Source: an uncultured Selenomonas sp. (GTDB taxonomy: Bacteria; Bacillota; Negativicutes; Selenomonadales; Selenomonadaceae). From it: a stretch of 20,035 bases of DNA. Positions within the stretch are counted from its first letter, which is position 1. The number at the start of each line of letters is the position of its first letter. The notes under the pieces were generated by a model that was not told the DNA's origin, ran no database searches, and was given only the letters and a program-made list of their open reading frames with translations. This document shows positions 7,405-13,887 of this stretch, in pieces. The translations under genes were made by a program, and so were the position numbers. The stretch lies in contig CALGGN010000111.1 of NCBI GenBank assembly GCA_937915915.1, forward strand, positions 1 through 20,035. Direction: 5' to 3'.

Positions 7405-7824
7405 TCAATAGCCCTCGTATGTTAAACCATTAGCTACGCGAACCGAAAAACTTGTACGTCCTTCACTAAAATAACGATATGCCCAAAATTCTACGGGATA
7501 TCCACGATAGCTGAAGAACCACTTATCAATATATTGTGCGCTGGTTTTCCGAAAATCTTTCGCCTCATGACCATTGTAACTCAATCCACTTTGTAATAAC
7601 AGATTGCAGTATTCTTCGGCAAAATTTTCTCGTATGTCCAAGCTACAATCATACGCATAAACCCGATATCCTTTACGAGAATTGACGCGTTCTCCATCGG
7701 TAACATAATCTCCGGCCACTCTGCGAAAATCCGGAACATCGGCTGCAGTTGCGTGTGTGAGCGGAATTGACGCTACAATGGCAAGCACAACAAGAATGGA
7801 TACATAAAGTTTCTTCATAAACAT
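7405..7824 (-). CDS. Small exported protein, paralogue 3 of the locus family
   Basis: A 139-aa protein with a clear Sec signal peptide (MFMKKLYVSILVVLAIVAS, cleavage near HATA-AD). The mature part starts DVPDFRRVAGDYV and contains EEYCNLLLQSGL, WFFSYRGYPVEF and VANGLTYEGY. I do not know the family, but the same blocks (VPxFRxIAG after the signal peptide, a Y.NLL..xxL helix, W.F.YRG, V.N.LTY) recur in the 9049-9468 protein and more loosely in 13248-13664, so the three are paralogues. Mature size is about 112 residues and predicted to be a small mixed alpha/beta domain. AGGAGGG precedes the ATG by 8 nt. Immunity protein or extracytoplasmic binder of the cluster's peptide product are plausible roles, unproven. 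Confidence 0.75.
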   Translation of the reverse strand: MFMKKLYVSILVVLAIVASIPLTHATAADVPDFRRVAGDYVTDGERVNSRKGYRVYAYDCSLDIRENFAEEYCNLLLQSGLSYNGHEAKDFRKTSAQYIDKWFFSYRGYPVEFWAYRYFSEGRTSFSVRVANGLTYEGY

Positions 7825-7858
7825 ACTTAAAACCCTCCTGTTTTTTATGGGCGAATCG

Positions 7859-8743
7859 TCATTGTGAAATTTTATTTTCCTTTTTTAATTTTTTTATCTG
7901 TTTTATTGTTGATTTATATTGTTTACAAAAAGCTGTACATATTGTATCGTACACAGTCGCCTGCTTATTTTTTGAACCACTTACATTTGTATATGCTCCC
8001 TTTCTACTCAACACAATTTCGTTGCTTTTTGCATTGCGCAGATTAAATGTTGCAACTACGCTGGATGCAAATGCATCATATGCAGGATAAGTAACTTTTT
8101 CAGAGTTGGCAAAAGGACTGCTGGAACTTATTTTATGTGCTTCGGATCTGTAATATGGTGTAACAACCCTTCTGCTGTTGGGAAAATGGCTCGAACTTAC
8201 TGTCCATTCTTGATGTGGCCTAGGGCGAGGAGGAGGATTACGACCTTCTTTGCGAGCTTTTCTGGCTTTGCTCTCCCATTCTGTCCTTTCAAAAAAACTT
8301 GGTTCTATCGTCTTGTATCCCTCAAAGGATTCATATGCCTCATAGGCTACTCTTTCTGGTACACGATGGTCAAAAACACATTCCCACTTTTCTATGATTA
8401 CTTCCATCAACAAGTCTGCTTGCTCTTTGTCGACAAGTTTAAGTTTCATTTTTTTCTTGACATTTGTTTCATTTGCAGTATTCATAGTAGCTTTGTCTAC
8501 ATCACCTAAGTCATCGTTTACCAGAGATACATCTATGACTGACACAAATATTTTTTTAGCTTTGGAAAATTCATAGTCAATATCAGCAACTTCATCCGCA
8601 AAGGCTATGTTTTTCGCATTCCAACCATCGTCGACATGGCTTGTATCGATGACTATAGGCTTCAATTCATTTGCAGCACAAATTAAACAGTTCATCAATA
8701 GCAAGACAAGAGACATGAGCATAATTTGAAAAAATTTCACCAT
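7859..8743 (-). CDS. Unknown exported protein (294 aa)
   Basis: The frame is open up to 8941, but ATG 8743 is the likely start: AGGAG lies 8 nt upstream and a signal peptide follows at once (MVKFFQIMLMSLVLLLMNCL, cleavage near ICAA-NE). The mature protein begins LKPIVIDTSHVDDGW and has a hydrophobic strand KKIFVSVIDVSLVNDD. It then has an ADLLMEVIIEKWECVFD segment, a proline/arginine-rich linker around residues 165-180 (KEGRNPPPRPRPHQEW), a Ser/Tyr-rich stretch, ASSVVATFNLRNAKSNE and a very basic C-terminal tail. I recognise no family. ADLLMEV followed later by VVATFNLRNAKS recalls outer-membrane-associated DUF4136-like proteins of similar layout, but only loosely. It lies between paralogues 2 and 3 of the exported family on the same strand. 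Confidence 0.65.
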   Translation of the reverse strand: MVKFFQIMLMSLVLLLMNCLICAANELKPIVIDTSHVDDGWNAKNIAFADEVADIDYEFSKAKKIFVSVIDVSLVNDDLGDVDKATMNTANETNVKKKMKLKLVDKEQADLLMEVIIEKWECVFDHRVPERVAYEAYESFEGYKTIEPSFFERTEWESKARKARKEGRNPPPRPRPHQEWTVSSSHFPNSRRVVTPYYRSEAHKISSSSPFANSEKVTYPAYDAFASSVVATFNLRNAKSNEIVLSRKGAYTNVSGSKNKQATVYDTICTAFCKQYKSTIKQIKKLKKENKISQ

Positions 8744-9048
8744 ACGACACACTCCTTGTATAATAGTTTTTGCAAGTAAGAGTTCCGCCTTGTTCGCAGT
8801 AAAAAACAATAACAGCTTATAATTAGGAACATCTGGTGCTACAATTACAGACAGTGAATTGTAGCTAGAGTTAAGTCTTTTCATTCCTTTCCTTAAATAT
8901 ATGATGTGAGGGTCAAAAGCCCAAAATCGCGAAAACCGCATAAAATGATATGCCGCGAGGCCAGTGTTTATGCGGGTTCAGAAATCACTACCTAGGCGGC
9001 TTGGGGCAAAAATCGACTTATGACCCTCGCATCATATATTTTACAAGC
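8744..9048 (-). other. 305-bp gene-free spacer holding an inverted-repeat element
   Basis: No gene that I can support. The left part is an open extension of the 294-aa gene without initiation signals. The right half is the nested inverted repeat at 8895-9041. Confidence 0.5.
8895..9041. repeat. 147-bp nested inverted-repeat element
   Basis: The outer arms are 21 bp with one mismatch: 8895-8915 starts AAATATATGATGTGAGGG and 9021-9041 is its reverse complement with C for T in the middle. An inner pair of perfect 9-bp arms, CCGCATAAA (8936-8944) and TTTATGCGG (8967-8975), lies inside. If the outer repeat is trimmed by one base, TTA stands on both sides (8893-8895, 9041-9043), which could be a 3-bp target duplication but is weak in AT-rich DNA. 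A MITE-like element or a long structured intercistronic RNA are both possible. No coding capacity. Confidence 0.6.
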
Positions 9049-9468
9049 TTACTCTTCATCATATGTAAGCTCATTTGGCACCTCTATGAAGTAACGCTTA
9101 TATTTCTTCCCAGCTTCATTTACTCCATCTTTTAAGCTAAATGTTACACAAAAGCCTCTGCAATCAAAAAGCCATTTATGATAGGTACTTTTTACCCAAA
9201 AGTCTATCTCATTCTTTGAAGAACTTCGCGTATAATCTATCAATTTAAGATTCTTCTTTTGTAGCAGATTTATATACGGCTTTACAAATTCCTTATCGTA
9301 GTCAAGGGACACATAAACGTAGGTATGCCCGTCACTGGTATCATACACTTTGTCAACCTCAACCATACTACCTGCGATAACTCTAAAACCTGGCACATCA
9401 GCTGCATCCGCTGTTACAGTCGGAATAAGGATGATAATCGCTAATATCATAGACAAGATTTTTTTCAT
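9049..9468 (-). CDS. Small exported protein, paralogue 2 of the locus family
   Basis: A 139-aa protein with a signal peptide MKKILSMILAIIILIPTV and likely cleavage near ADA-AD. The mature part starts DVPGFRVIAGSMVEVD, then KPYINLLQKKNLKLID, WLFDCRGFCVTFSL and IEVPNELTYDEE. These blocks align with the 7405-7824 protein (VPxFRxIAG; Y.NLL..xxL; W.F..RG..V.F; V.N.LTY). Two cysteines in FDCRGFC have no equivalent in paralogue 3. An AGAGGG ribosome binding site lies 5-6 nt before the ATG. It follows the ABC exporter gene by 39 bp on the same strand, so it belongs to the peptide operon. Position next to the exporter would suit immunity or a periplasmic partner (inference). Confidence 0.75.
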   Translation of the reverse strand: MKKILSMILAIIILIPTVTADAADVPGFRVIAGSMVEVDKVYDTSDGHTYVYVSLDYDKEFVKPYINLLQKKNLKLIDYTRSSSKNEIDFWVKSTYHKWLFDCRGFCVTFSLKDGVNEAGKKYKRYFIEVPNELTYDEE

Positions 9469-9507
9469 GTTAGCCCTCTGTAAAAATTTAAACTTGTAGC
9501 AGCAGAA

Positions 9508-11187
9508 TTAAGAATCTGAGTCCCTCAGAAAATTTATCTTTATCACATCCGATACATATTTGCATATTTCTTGCTTATGCGTCACTATAATAATAGTTTT
9601 ACCATAAGACTGACTTGAAAGCCGCTCAAGAAATAGTTTTTCCGTTTCAGCATCCAGTGCTGATGTCGGCTCGTCCATCAAAATGACTCTGCCCGGACGC
9701 AAAAAACTTCTGGCTATGGCGATTCGTTGCGCTTGCCCTTCACTTACACCAACGCCACCTTCCCCTACCAAGGTATCAAGACCGTTAGGAAAATCGTTAA
9801 TAACAAAATCTGCCGCCGCTAAAAAGAGGGCACTCTTCATTTCTTCATCAGAGGCATCGGTTTTGCCCAACAGCAGATTGTAACGAATTGTGCCGCTAAT
9901 GAGGCTGTTACCCTGCGGAACATAGACACAATTTCCACGAGTTTTCGATTCTGCAGTGTATATTTTTGTTTCACCACCTTCTTTTACATAGAACCAAATC
10001 GAACCTGAACAAGGTTTTAACGTTGCCAGCAGCAATCTAAGTAGTGTGCTTTTCCCTGCTCCCGTTTCTCCTACGACAGCCGTGATGCTACCTGGTGTAA
10101 AGTTGTGTTCAAAATTTCTATATACCCAATTTGATTCTTTCGTATATCGGAAATTTACCTGTGAAAACATGATTCCTGTAGGAGCGTCAAAAATAATCAT
10201 GTTTGAATTATCTTCTTTGGGCAAACTTTCAATTCCCATCAGCCTTTCAACGGAGGCCATGGATTCCACAAGCATTGGATAATTATGATTAAATTGAATG
10301 AAAGGAATTTGAATTTGTTCAGCCAACTGCAAAAACACCACCAATTCCGCATAAGTAAAACTGTTATGTTGTATGCCATAAATTCCCCAAGCAAAAATTA
10401 TAATGTAACTTACATCCAATGCCCCGTCAATGAGGAACATTACCACAGAATTTAGTCGTAACCGCCTTACAATATTTTGATACAAAATATCTTGCAGTGA
10501 TTTTAATTTATCCCAAATGAAAGAGATTTTCTCCAATGTGATAATTAATTCTCGATGCTGAAGATGTTCCTGCATAAATTGATGGGTTCTGCTATCGCAG
10601 ATTCTGATTTCCCTTGATATAGGCAACAACTTTTTTGAGTAAGAGCGTCCAAATATAACATTAGTGGATACAATCAAAATTATAACAAATGTTAAAGATG
10701 GCTCGATGAACGAGAGATAAATGCAAGTAGCCGCAAGTTGCACTAAGGAGTATAAAAGTTCCGGGATAGTGCCGATTACGCAATTTGAAACGCTGAAAGC
10801 ATCCATTGTGATTCGGCTTAAGTATTCCCCTGAATGTACGTTTACGTTATAAGAAATTCTGCTGGAAAACAGTTCCTTGAAAAACTTCAACGAAAGTTCA
10901 TTATTCATCAAAAAGGTCTGTTTTTCACGCAAATATGATTTAAATTCAGTACAAAATATATTGCAACCCTTTATTACAGCCAACGAAACGACTAAAAGGA
11001 ATAAAGAAAAATCCTCTCCTTTTTCCACGGCTACCATAAAATTTCTAGTAACTTCCACGAAAAGCAACGAAAGAGTCACTACCAACACGCTCAACGCAAA
11101 GGAAATCAATATAGTCTTTTTAAACGAACCAGCATGATTGTACAGCCAAAAAAAATGATTCCTACTCATACTCTTCTGATATGTCAT
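9508..11187 (-). CDS. ABC exporter, fused permease-ATPase, for the peptide product
   Basis: A 559-aa half-transporter. The N-terminal 310 residues are a type-IV (exporter) membrane domain with hydrophobic segments near 24-45, 60-78, 146-178 and 248-272. The C-terminal domain has Walker A GETGAGKST (373-381), Q-loop VPQGN (Gln425), a signature VSEGQ instead of LSGGQ (481-485), Walker B VILMDE (501-506), D-loop SALD and H-loop His537, so the ATPase should be active. It begins directly with the membrane domain: there is no N-terminal C39 peptidase, so it cannot cut a leader itself. The gene overlaps the end of the ClpP-like gene by 26 bp from ATG 11187 (alternative ATG 11169), showing coupling. 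Export of the matured CX3-repeat peptide is the natural inference from position. Confidence 0.85.
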   Translation of the reverse strand: MTYQKSMSRNHFFWLYNHAGSFKKTILISFALSVLVVTLSLLFVEVTRNFMVAVEKGEDFSLFLLVVSLAVIKGCNIFCTEFKSYLREKQTFLMNNELSLKFFKELFSSRISYNVNVHSGEYLSRITMDAFSVSNCVIGTIPELLYSLVQLAATCIYLSFIEPSLTFVIILIVSTNVIFGRSYSKKLLPISREIRICDSRTHQFMQEHLQHRELIITLEKISFIWDKLKSLQDILYQNIVRRLRLNSVVMFLIDGALDVSYIIIFAWGIYGIQHNSFTYAELVVFLQLAEQIQIPFIQFNHNYPMLVESMASVERLMGIESLPKEDNSNMIIFDAPTGIMFSQVNFRYTKESNWVYRNFEHNFTPGSITAVVGETGAGKSTLLRLLLATLKPCSGSIWFYVKEGGETKIYTAESKTRGNCVYVPQGNSLISGTIRYNLLLGKTDASDEEMKSALFLAAADFVINDFPNGLDTLVGEGGVGVSEGQAQRIAIARSFLRPGRVILMDEPTSALDAETEKLFLERLSSQSYGKTIIIVTHKQEICKYVSDVIKINFLRDSDS

Positions 11188-11683
11188 TTATAAGACCTAT
11201 CTCCTTCGCTTTTTTTGATGTTAACAAACAACCCCTTCGCATGAGCCGTTTCCAGTATGATTTATTCTTTTTGCTGACAGAACTTAAAATAGTCGATATT
11301 TTATCCGTATTGACTTGCATTTCATGAGCTTCCCGCAACAAGTCTTCTGCCGTAAAATCTCCATTTAATTTTTTTGTGACCGAATGCACATAAAATGTAG
11401 AACATGGTTGGCAGATTCGCTCATCGCCGGCGGCAAATATGACAACAGCAGCAGAATTAACGCAAGATATATTAACTGTTCTGACCTTACAATCCAGTAG
11501 TTTAAGAAAGTTGAAAAGTTCCACGGAAATATCCACATCTCCTCCTGGGGAGGAGATGTAAACGGTCAATAAATCACCATCTGGAAACTTTTTATTTAGA
11601 AGTTTTATACTCTCTATAAATTCACGTACATTTTCTTCGTCAACACTACCCGTAAAGGTGATTTTCATATCTGTTTTGATCAT
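11162..11683 (-). CDS. ClpP-like serine protease in the peptide operon
   Basis: About 173 aa from ATG 11683; the frame is open to 11731 but the upstream part overlaps a hairpin. The crotonase/ClpP fold is clear: YISSPGGDVDISVELFNFLK (42-61) is the oxyanion-loop motif, NSAAVVIFAAG places the nucleophile at Ser77, and STFYVHSV places His100. In ClpP the third residue is an Asp just before the segment that here reads MRRGCLLTSKKAKEIGLIND; that position appears to be Gly151, so the triad may be a Ser-His dyad. The N-terminal axial loops that dock ClpX/ClpA are absent, as in phage and SppA-like members. No Clp ATPase lies nearby. Standing between precursor and exporter, it is the best candidate for leader removal or quality control of the peptide (inference). 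Confidence 0.75.
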   Translation of the reverse strand: MIKTDMKITFTGSVDEENVREFIESIKLLNKKFPDGDLLTVYISSPGGDVDISVELFNFLKLLDCKVRTVNISCVNSAAVVIFAAGDERICQPCSTFYVHSVTKKLNGDFTAEDLLREAHEMQVNTDKISTILSSVSKKNKSYWKRLMRRGCLLTSKKAKEIGLINDISEEYE

Positions 11684-11703
11684 ATTTACCATCCATTTAA
11701 GAA

Positions 11704-11742
11704 AAGACGGCGCAGTTTCAATTGAGAACACTACGCCGTCTT
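11704..11742 (-). terminator. Attenuator/terminator hairpin between precursor and protease genes
   Basis: Arms AAGACGGCG (11704-11712) and CGCCGTCTT (11734-11742), extended inward by a G-U pair and AGT/ACT. On the minus strand the stem is followed by TTTTCTT. It lies 45 bp after the precursor stop and just before the protease start, as expected of a partial terminator that makes precursor mRNA more abundant than the downstream genes. Confidence 0.6.
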
Positions 11743-11787
11743 ACTGTTAGCCAAACGCCAACTATGTTTTCATCGAAAATCCAGTAA

Positions 11788-11976
11788 TTACTTGGCACCG
11801 GAGTGCTTGCAGGATCCAGCACAGTCGTGATAGCAGCTACCTACACAACCGCCGGTGCAACCGCTTTTGCACGAATTGCTGTTAAAGGACTTATGTTCGG
11901 CAATCGCACCGTTCTCCTTGGCAAATTCAGCCAATTTGAACTCCAAAGTCTTGAGTGCATCCATATTCATCTTCAT
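11788..11976 (-). CDS. CX3-repeat RiPP precursor peptide
   Basis: A 62-aa peptide. Residues 1-35 form a helical, charged leader (MKMNMDALKTLEFKLAEFAK, then ENGAIAEHKSFNSNS). The C-terminal 27 residues hold all six cysteines at positions 36, 40, 44, 48, 52 and 56, exactly every fourth residue: C-KSG-C-TGG-C-VGS-C-YHD-C-AGS-C-KHSGAK. Glycine/serine-rich spacers between evenly placed cysteines are typical of radical-SAM thioether peptides (SCIFF, Clo7bot and CXXX-repeat groups); freyrasin uses a comparable CX3D spacing. A very strong ribosome binding site AAGGAGGT lies 6 nt upstream. The radical SAM gene is just upstream and the protease and exporter just downstream. There is no GG leader-cleavage site before the core. 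Which residues are cross-linked cannot be read from sequence; an unmodified metal-binding peptide is the main alternative. Confidence 0.85.
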   Translation of the reverse strand: MKMNMDALKTLEFKLAEFAKENGAIAEHKSFNSNSCKSGCTGGCVGSCYHDCAGSCKHSGAK

Positions 11977-12017
11977 GTGAATACCTCCTTAAAAATGTTT
12001 AAAAATTTTTATAGAAA

Positions 12018-12062
12018 CTTGTCGGTATGATACCACAATGAAGCTACTACCGTGCCGACAAG
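12018..12062 (-). promoter_or_regulatory. Hairpin and possible promoter between maturase and precursor genes
   Basis: Perfect 8-bp arms CTTGTCGG (12018-12025) and CCGACAAG (12055-12062); on the minus strand TTTCTATAAAAATTTTT follows, so weak termination is possible. The same stretch carries an extended -10 candidate on the minus strand (TGGTATCAT, 12027-12035) without a good -35. A separate precursor transcript is therefore possible but unproven. Confidence 0.4.
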
Positions 12063-12077
12063 ACATCTATCATCAGG

Positions 12078-13232
12078 CTAAGCAATATATGGACTCTTCG
12101 TATTCACCAAATCCATGTCTTGCAATGCTTTATAAGCGTTAATAGCCGCTTGGCCGTATTGAGCATCTTTCATATCAATCTCGCCTATCATAGCAATTCG
12201 TTCCACCTGAAATTCGCAAGCCGTCAGAGCATTCGCCAAAAACATTGGACAACGGCGTTTATCCCTTAAGGCAATATGTCCCCGATGTTTATAATTAAAC
12301 CCGGGGCAAGTCGGGCAGAAGGTACGCAAAACGCAAGCCTTGCAATAACTATCAGCCGTAGATTCGCGTGAATCCCACTCTACAGAATCAGAAAGAACAG
12401 CTTTATCTTTTCCCAATACCAAGGATGTAAACATATGGCATCCATATTTTTGACCGTCTACATCATATGTTGCCATATATTTGCCAGTACCACACCATTT
12501 TTCTTGAACTCTCGTTTCTGCGGGTAAATCGAAAACATCTATAAAACGACTTAACAAGTTGATAGGCATAAGAGCAGTATTTTTTAAATATGCATCTTTC
12601 AAAGTACACAATTGCTTGCGATATAGCACCGCATCATCTATTGTCCAATCTATCCCTTCTGCTAAAGAAGCCTCCACTTTATAGCCTTTTTTCTGTATAT
12701 CTAAAATACCATCTGCCAACACTGGGAGCGTTTCTTTTGATACCGTCATGTGAAATGGCTGATCTGGCCATAATTCTCGAAAAAAATCCAAATCTAAGCG
12801 ATACTTATCGGTTCCTCGATTGGTGGATTGCATCCCGTTGTCTCCATCGTAGCTTATACCAAGATGAAGCGTTTTTTTATGATTCCTGAGCCAGAACTTT
12901 ATTTCATCGGTAAGTAACGTCCCATTGGTAGTTATGAAACAAATCCAAGGAACATCTATCGCACCCAGTTCCAACCATTCCACGACGTCCTTTATCAATG
13001 GGTAATTCATGAACGGCTCACCGCCCATGAAATCAATCTCCATCTCATCAAAATCTTTGCTCTCGGACACAAACTTGGCTTCTCTCAGAATTATTTCTTT
13101 CGCCAACTCGATATCCATACAGCCATCATCCTTATGAGATTCATAGCAATAGCTACAATTAAGGTTGCACGCATGAGTAATCATAAGCATACAAGTACGC
13201 CTTCGTGCTGAACCTTCAAAGCCCCAATCCAT
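12078..13232 (-). CDS. Radical SAM/SPASM peptide maturase
   Basis: A 384-aa protein. The radical SAM cluster motif CNLNCSYC (Cys22, Cys26, Cys29) binds the 4Fe-4S cluster that cleaves S-adenosylmethionine. FMGGEP (69-73) is the SAM amino-group motif, followed by ITTNGTLL and LGISYDG as in other TIM-barrel members. The C-terminal SPASM-type region has Cys247, Cys265, Cys297, Cys300, Cys306, Cys309 and Cys328 (CGTGKYM, YCKACVLRTFCPTC, RRCPMF), enough for two auxiliary clusters. This architecture is standard for enzymes that make thioether or C-C links in ribosomal peptides. GAGGG lies 4 nt before the ATG, and the exported paralogue ends 15 bp upstream, so they share a transcript. There is no obvious separate RRE domain; leader binding may lie in the N-terminus. 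The next gene encodes the Cys-rich peptide, its likely substrate. Confidence 0.9.
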   Translation of the reverse strand: MDWGFEGSARRRTCMLMITHACNLNCSYCYESHKDDGCMDIELAKEIILREAKFVSESKDFDEMEIDFMGGEPFMNYPLIKDVVEWLELGAIDVPWICFITTNGTLLTDEIKFWLRNHKKTLHLGISYDGDNGMQSTNRGTDKYRLDLDFFRELWPDQPFHMTVSKETLPVLADGILDIQKKGYKVEASLAEGIDWTIDDAVLYRKQLCTLKDAYLKNTALMPINLLSRFIDVFDLPAETRVQEKWCGTGKYMATYDVDGQKYGCHMFTSLVLGKDKAVLSDSVEWDSRESTADSYCKACVLRTFCPTCPGFNYKHRGHIALRDKRRCPMFLANALTACEFQVERIAMIGEIDMKDAQYGQAAINAYKALQDMDLVNTKSPYIA

Positions 13233-13247
13233 CTACCCTCACCGCCT

Positions 13248-13664
13248 CTATTGCGGGTACATTCCACCCACCAAATCCACAACCACATGACTTCCAGAAA
13301 TACCGACATGCATATGGAATTTATCGCCCAGCTTTTTTATAAACTTAGCCTGACCTCCCGTGTACAAAAAGAACCAGTCGCTACCGTTTCGTCCCAACAG
13401 CTGAAGATCGTGTCGTGAAGAACATTTGCGGATATACTTATCGATGTACTCATCCTCACGACCGTCAACTACTTCATAGTTCCACCGTGTATAATTAACA
13501 CCGTTATACGACAAGTGGTCTGTTCCCTTATAGTCAATGCGACGTTCAATTTTATTGCTGGTTATGTCTCGAAAATTCGGGACTAGTATGTATGCCGCTT
13601 CTGCTGTCAAAACAGGCATGATAAATGCCAATGCCAGCAAAACAAGCAGACTCTTCTTCAGCAA
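13248..13664 (-). CDS. Small exported protein, paralogue 1, first gene of the peptide operon
   Basis: A 138-aa protein from a TTG start (13664) with GGGGG 8 nt upstream. The signal peptide is MLKKSLLVLLALAFIMPVLT with cleavage near AEA-AY. The mature part has VPNFRDITSNKIERR, matching the VPxFRxIAG block of the other two exported proteins. It then has DKYIRKCSSRHDLQLLG, WFFLYTGGQAKF (their W.F.YRG..V.F) and a glycine-rich C-terminus HVVVDLVGGMYPQ. It is the most diverged of the three. It lies 15 bp upstream of the maturase gene and 42 bp from the palindromic site at 13706-13730. A 7-bp hairpin (TTGGCAT/ATGCCAA, 13678-13703) sits right before its ribosome binding site. I see no good promoter in the present arrangement. 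Confidence 0.7.
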   Translation of the reverse strand: MLKKSLLVLLALAFIMPVLTAEAAYILVPNFRDITSNKIERRIDYKGTDHLSYNGVNYTRWNYEVVDGREDEYIDKYIRKCSSRHDLQLLGRNGSDWFFLYTGGQAKFIKKLGDKFHMHVGISGSHVVVDLVGGMYPQ

Positions 13665-13705
13665 TCTTATCGCCCCCTTGGCATAGCATCAGCATAATGC
13701 CAATT

Positions 13706-13730
13706 TTCGTAGAGTAACCTACTCTACGAA
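13706..13730. repeat. Palindromic recombination site, left copy
   Basis: 11-bp arms TTCGTAGAGTA and TACTCTACGAA around the centre ACC. The copy at 15232-15256 has the same arms with centre GGT, so it is the exact reverse complement over 25 bp. Two inverted arms around a short asymmetric centre is the usual form of a tyrosine recombinase core site. No T-run follows on either strand, so it is not a terminator. It could also be an operator; see findings. Confidence 0.7.
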
Positions 13731-13772
13731 GACTGCCTTTGAAGCCTTGTAGAACGGGAGTCGAAAAATTTT

Positions 13773-13885
13773 TGACGGCTTATTCTGACGGCTTATTCGC
13801 CAAAAAAAAATCCCTACCAGTCCTTAATATTGGACAGATAGGGATTTGAGGGGAATCTTACCTGACGGCTTATCTGACGGCTAAT
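13773..13885. repeat. Four copies of TGACGGCTTAT, probable recombinase arm-binding sites
   Basis: TGACGGCTTAT at 13773-13783, 13786-13796 and 13863-13873, and TGACGGCTAAT at 13875-13885: two tandem pairs (13- and 12-bp spacing) on either side of the recombinase terminator, all in one orientation, between the int stop and the left core site. Tyrosine integrases with an N-terminal arm-binding domain bind such direct repeats next to their core site, so this is the likely role. Confidence 0.6.
13802..13847 (-). terminator. Intrinsic terminator of the recombinase gene
   Basis: Arms AAATCCCTA (13808-13816) and TAGGGATTT (13839-13847), with a further inner pair GTCC/GGAC. On the minus strand the stem is followed by nine T (A-run 13802-13810). 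It lies 41 bp beyond the recombinase stop and isolates it from the peptide operon. Confidence 0.85.
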
Positions 13886-13887
13886 GG

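Noticed and set aside
8744..8941. N-terminal extension of the 294-aa exported protein
   Set aside because: The ATG at 8743 has AGGAG at the right distance and begins a signal peptide; the extension runs into the inverted-repeat element.
13706..13730. Palindrome as a transcription terminator
   Set aside because: Long stem, but no T-run on either strand, and the same sequence recurs 1.5 kb away with an inverted centre.
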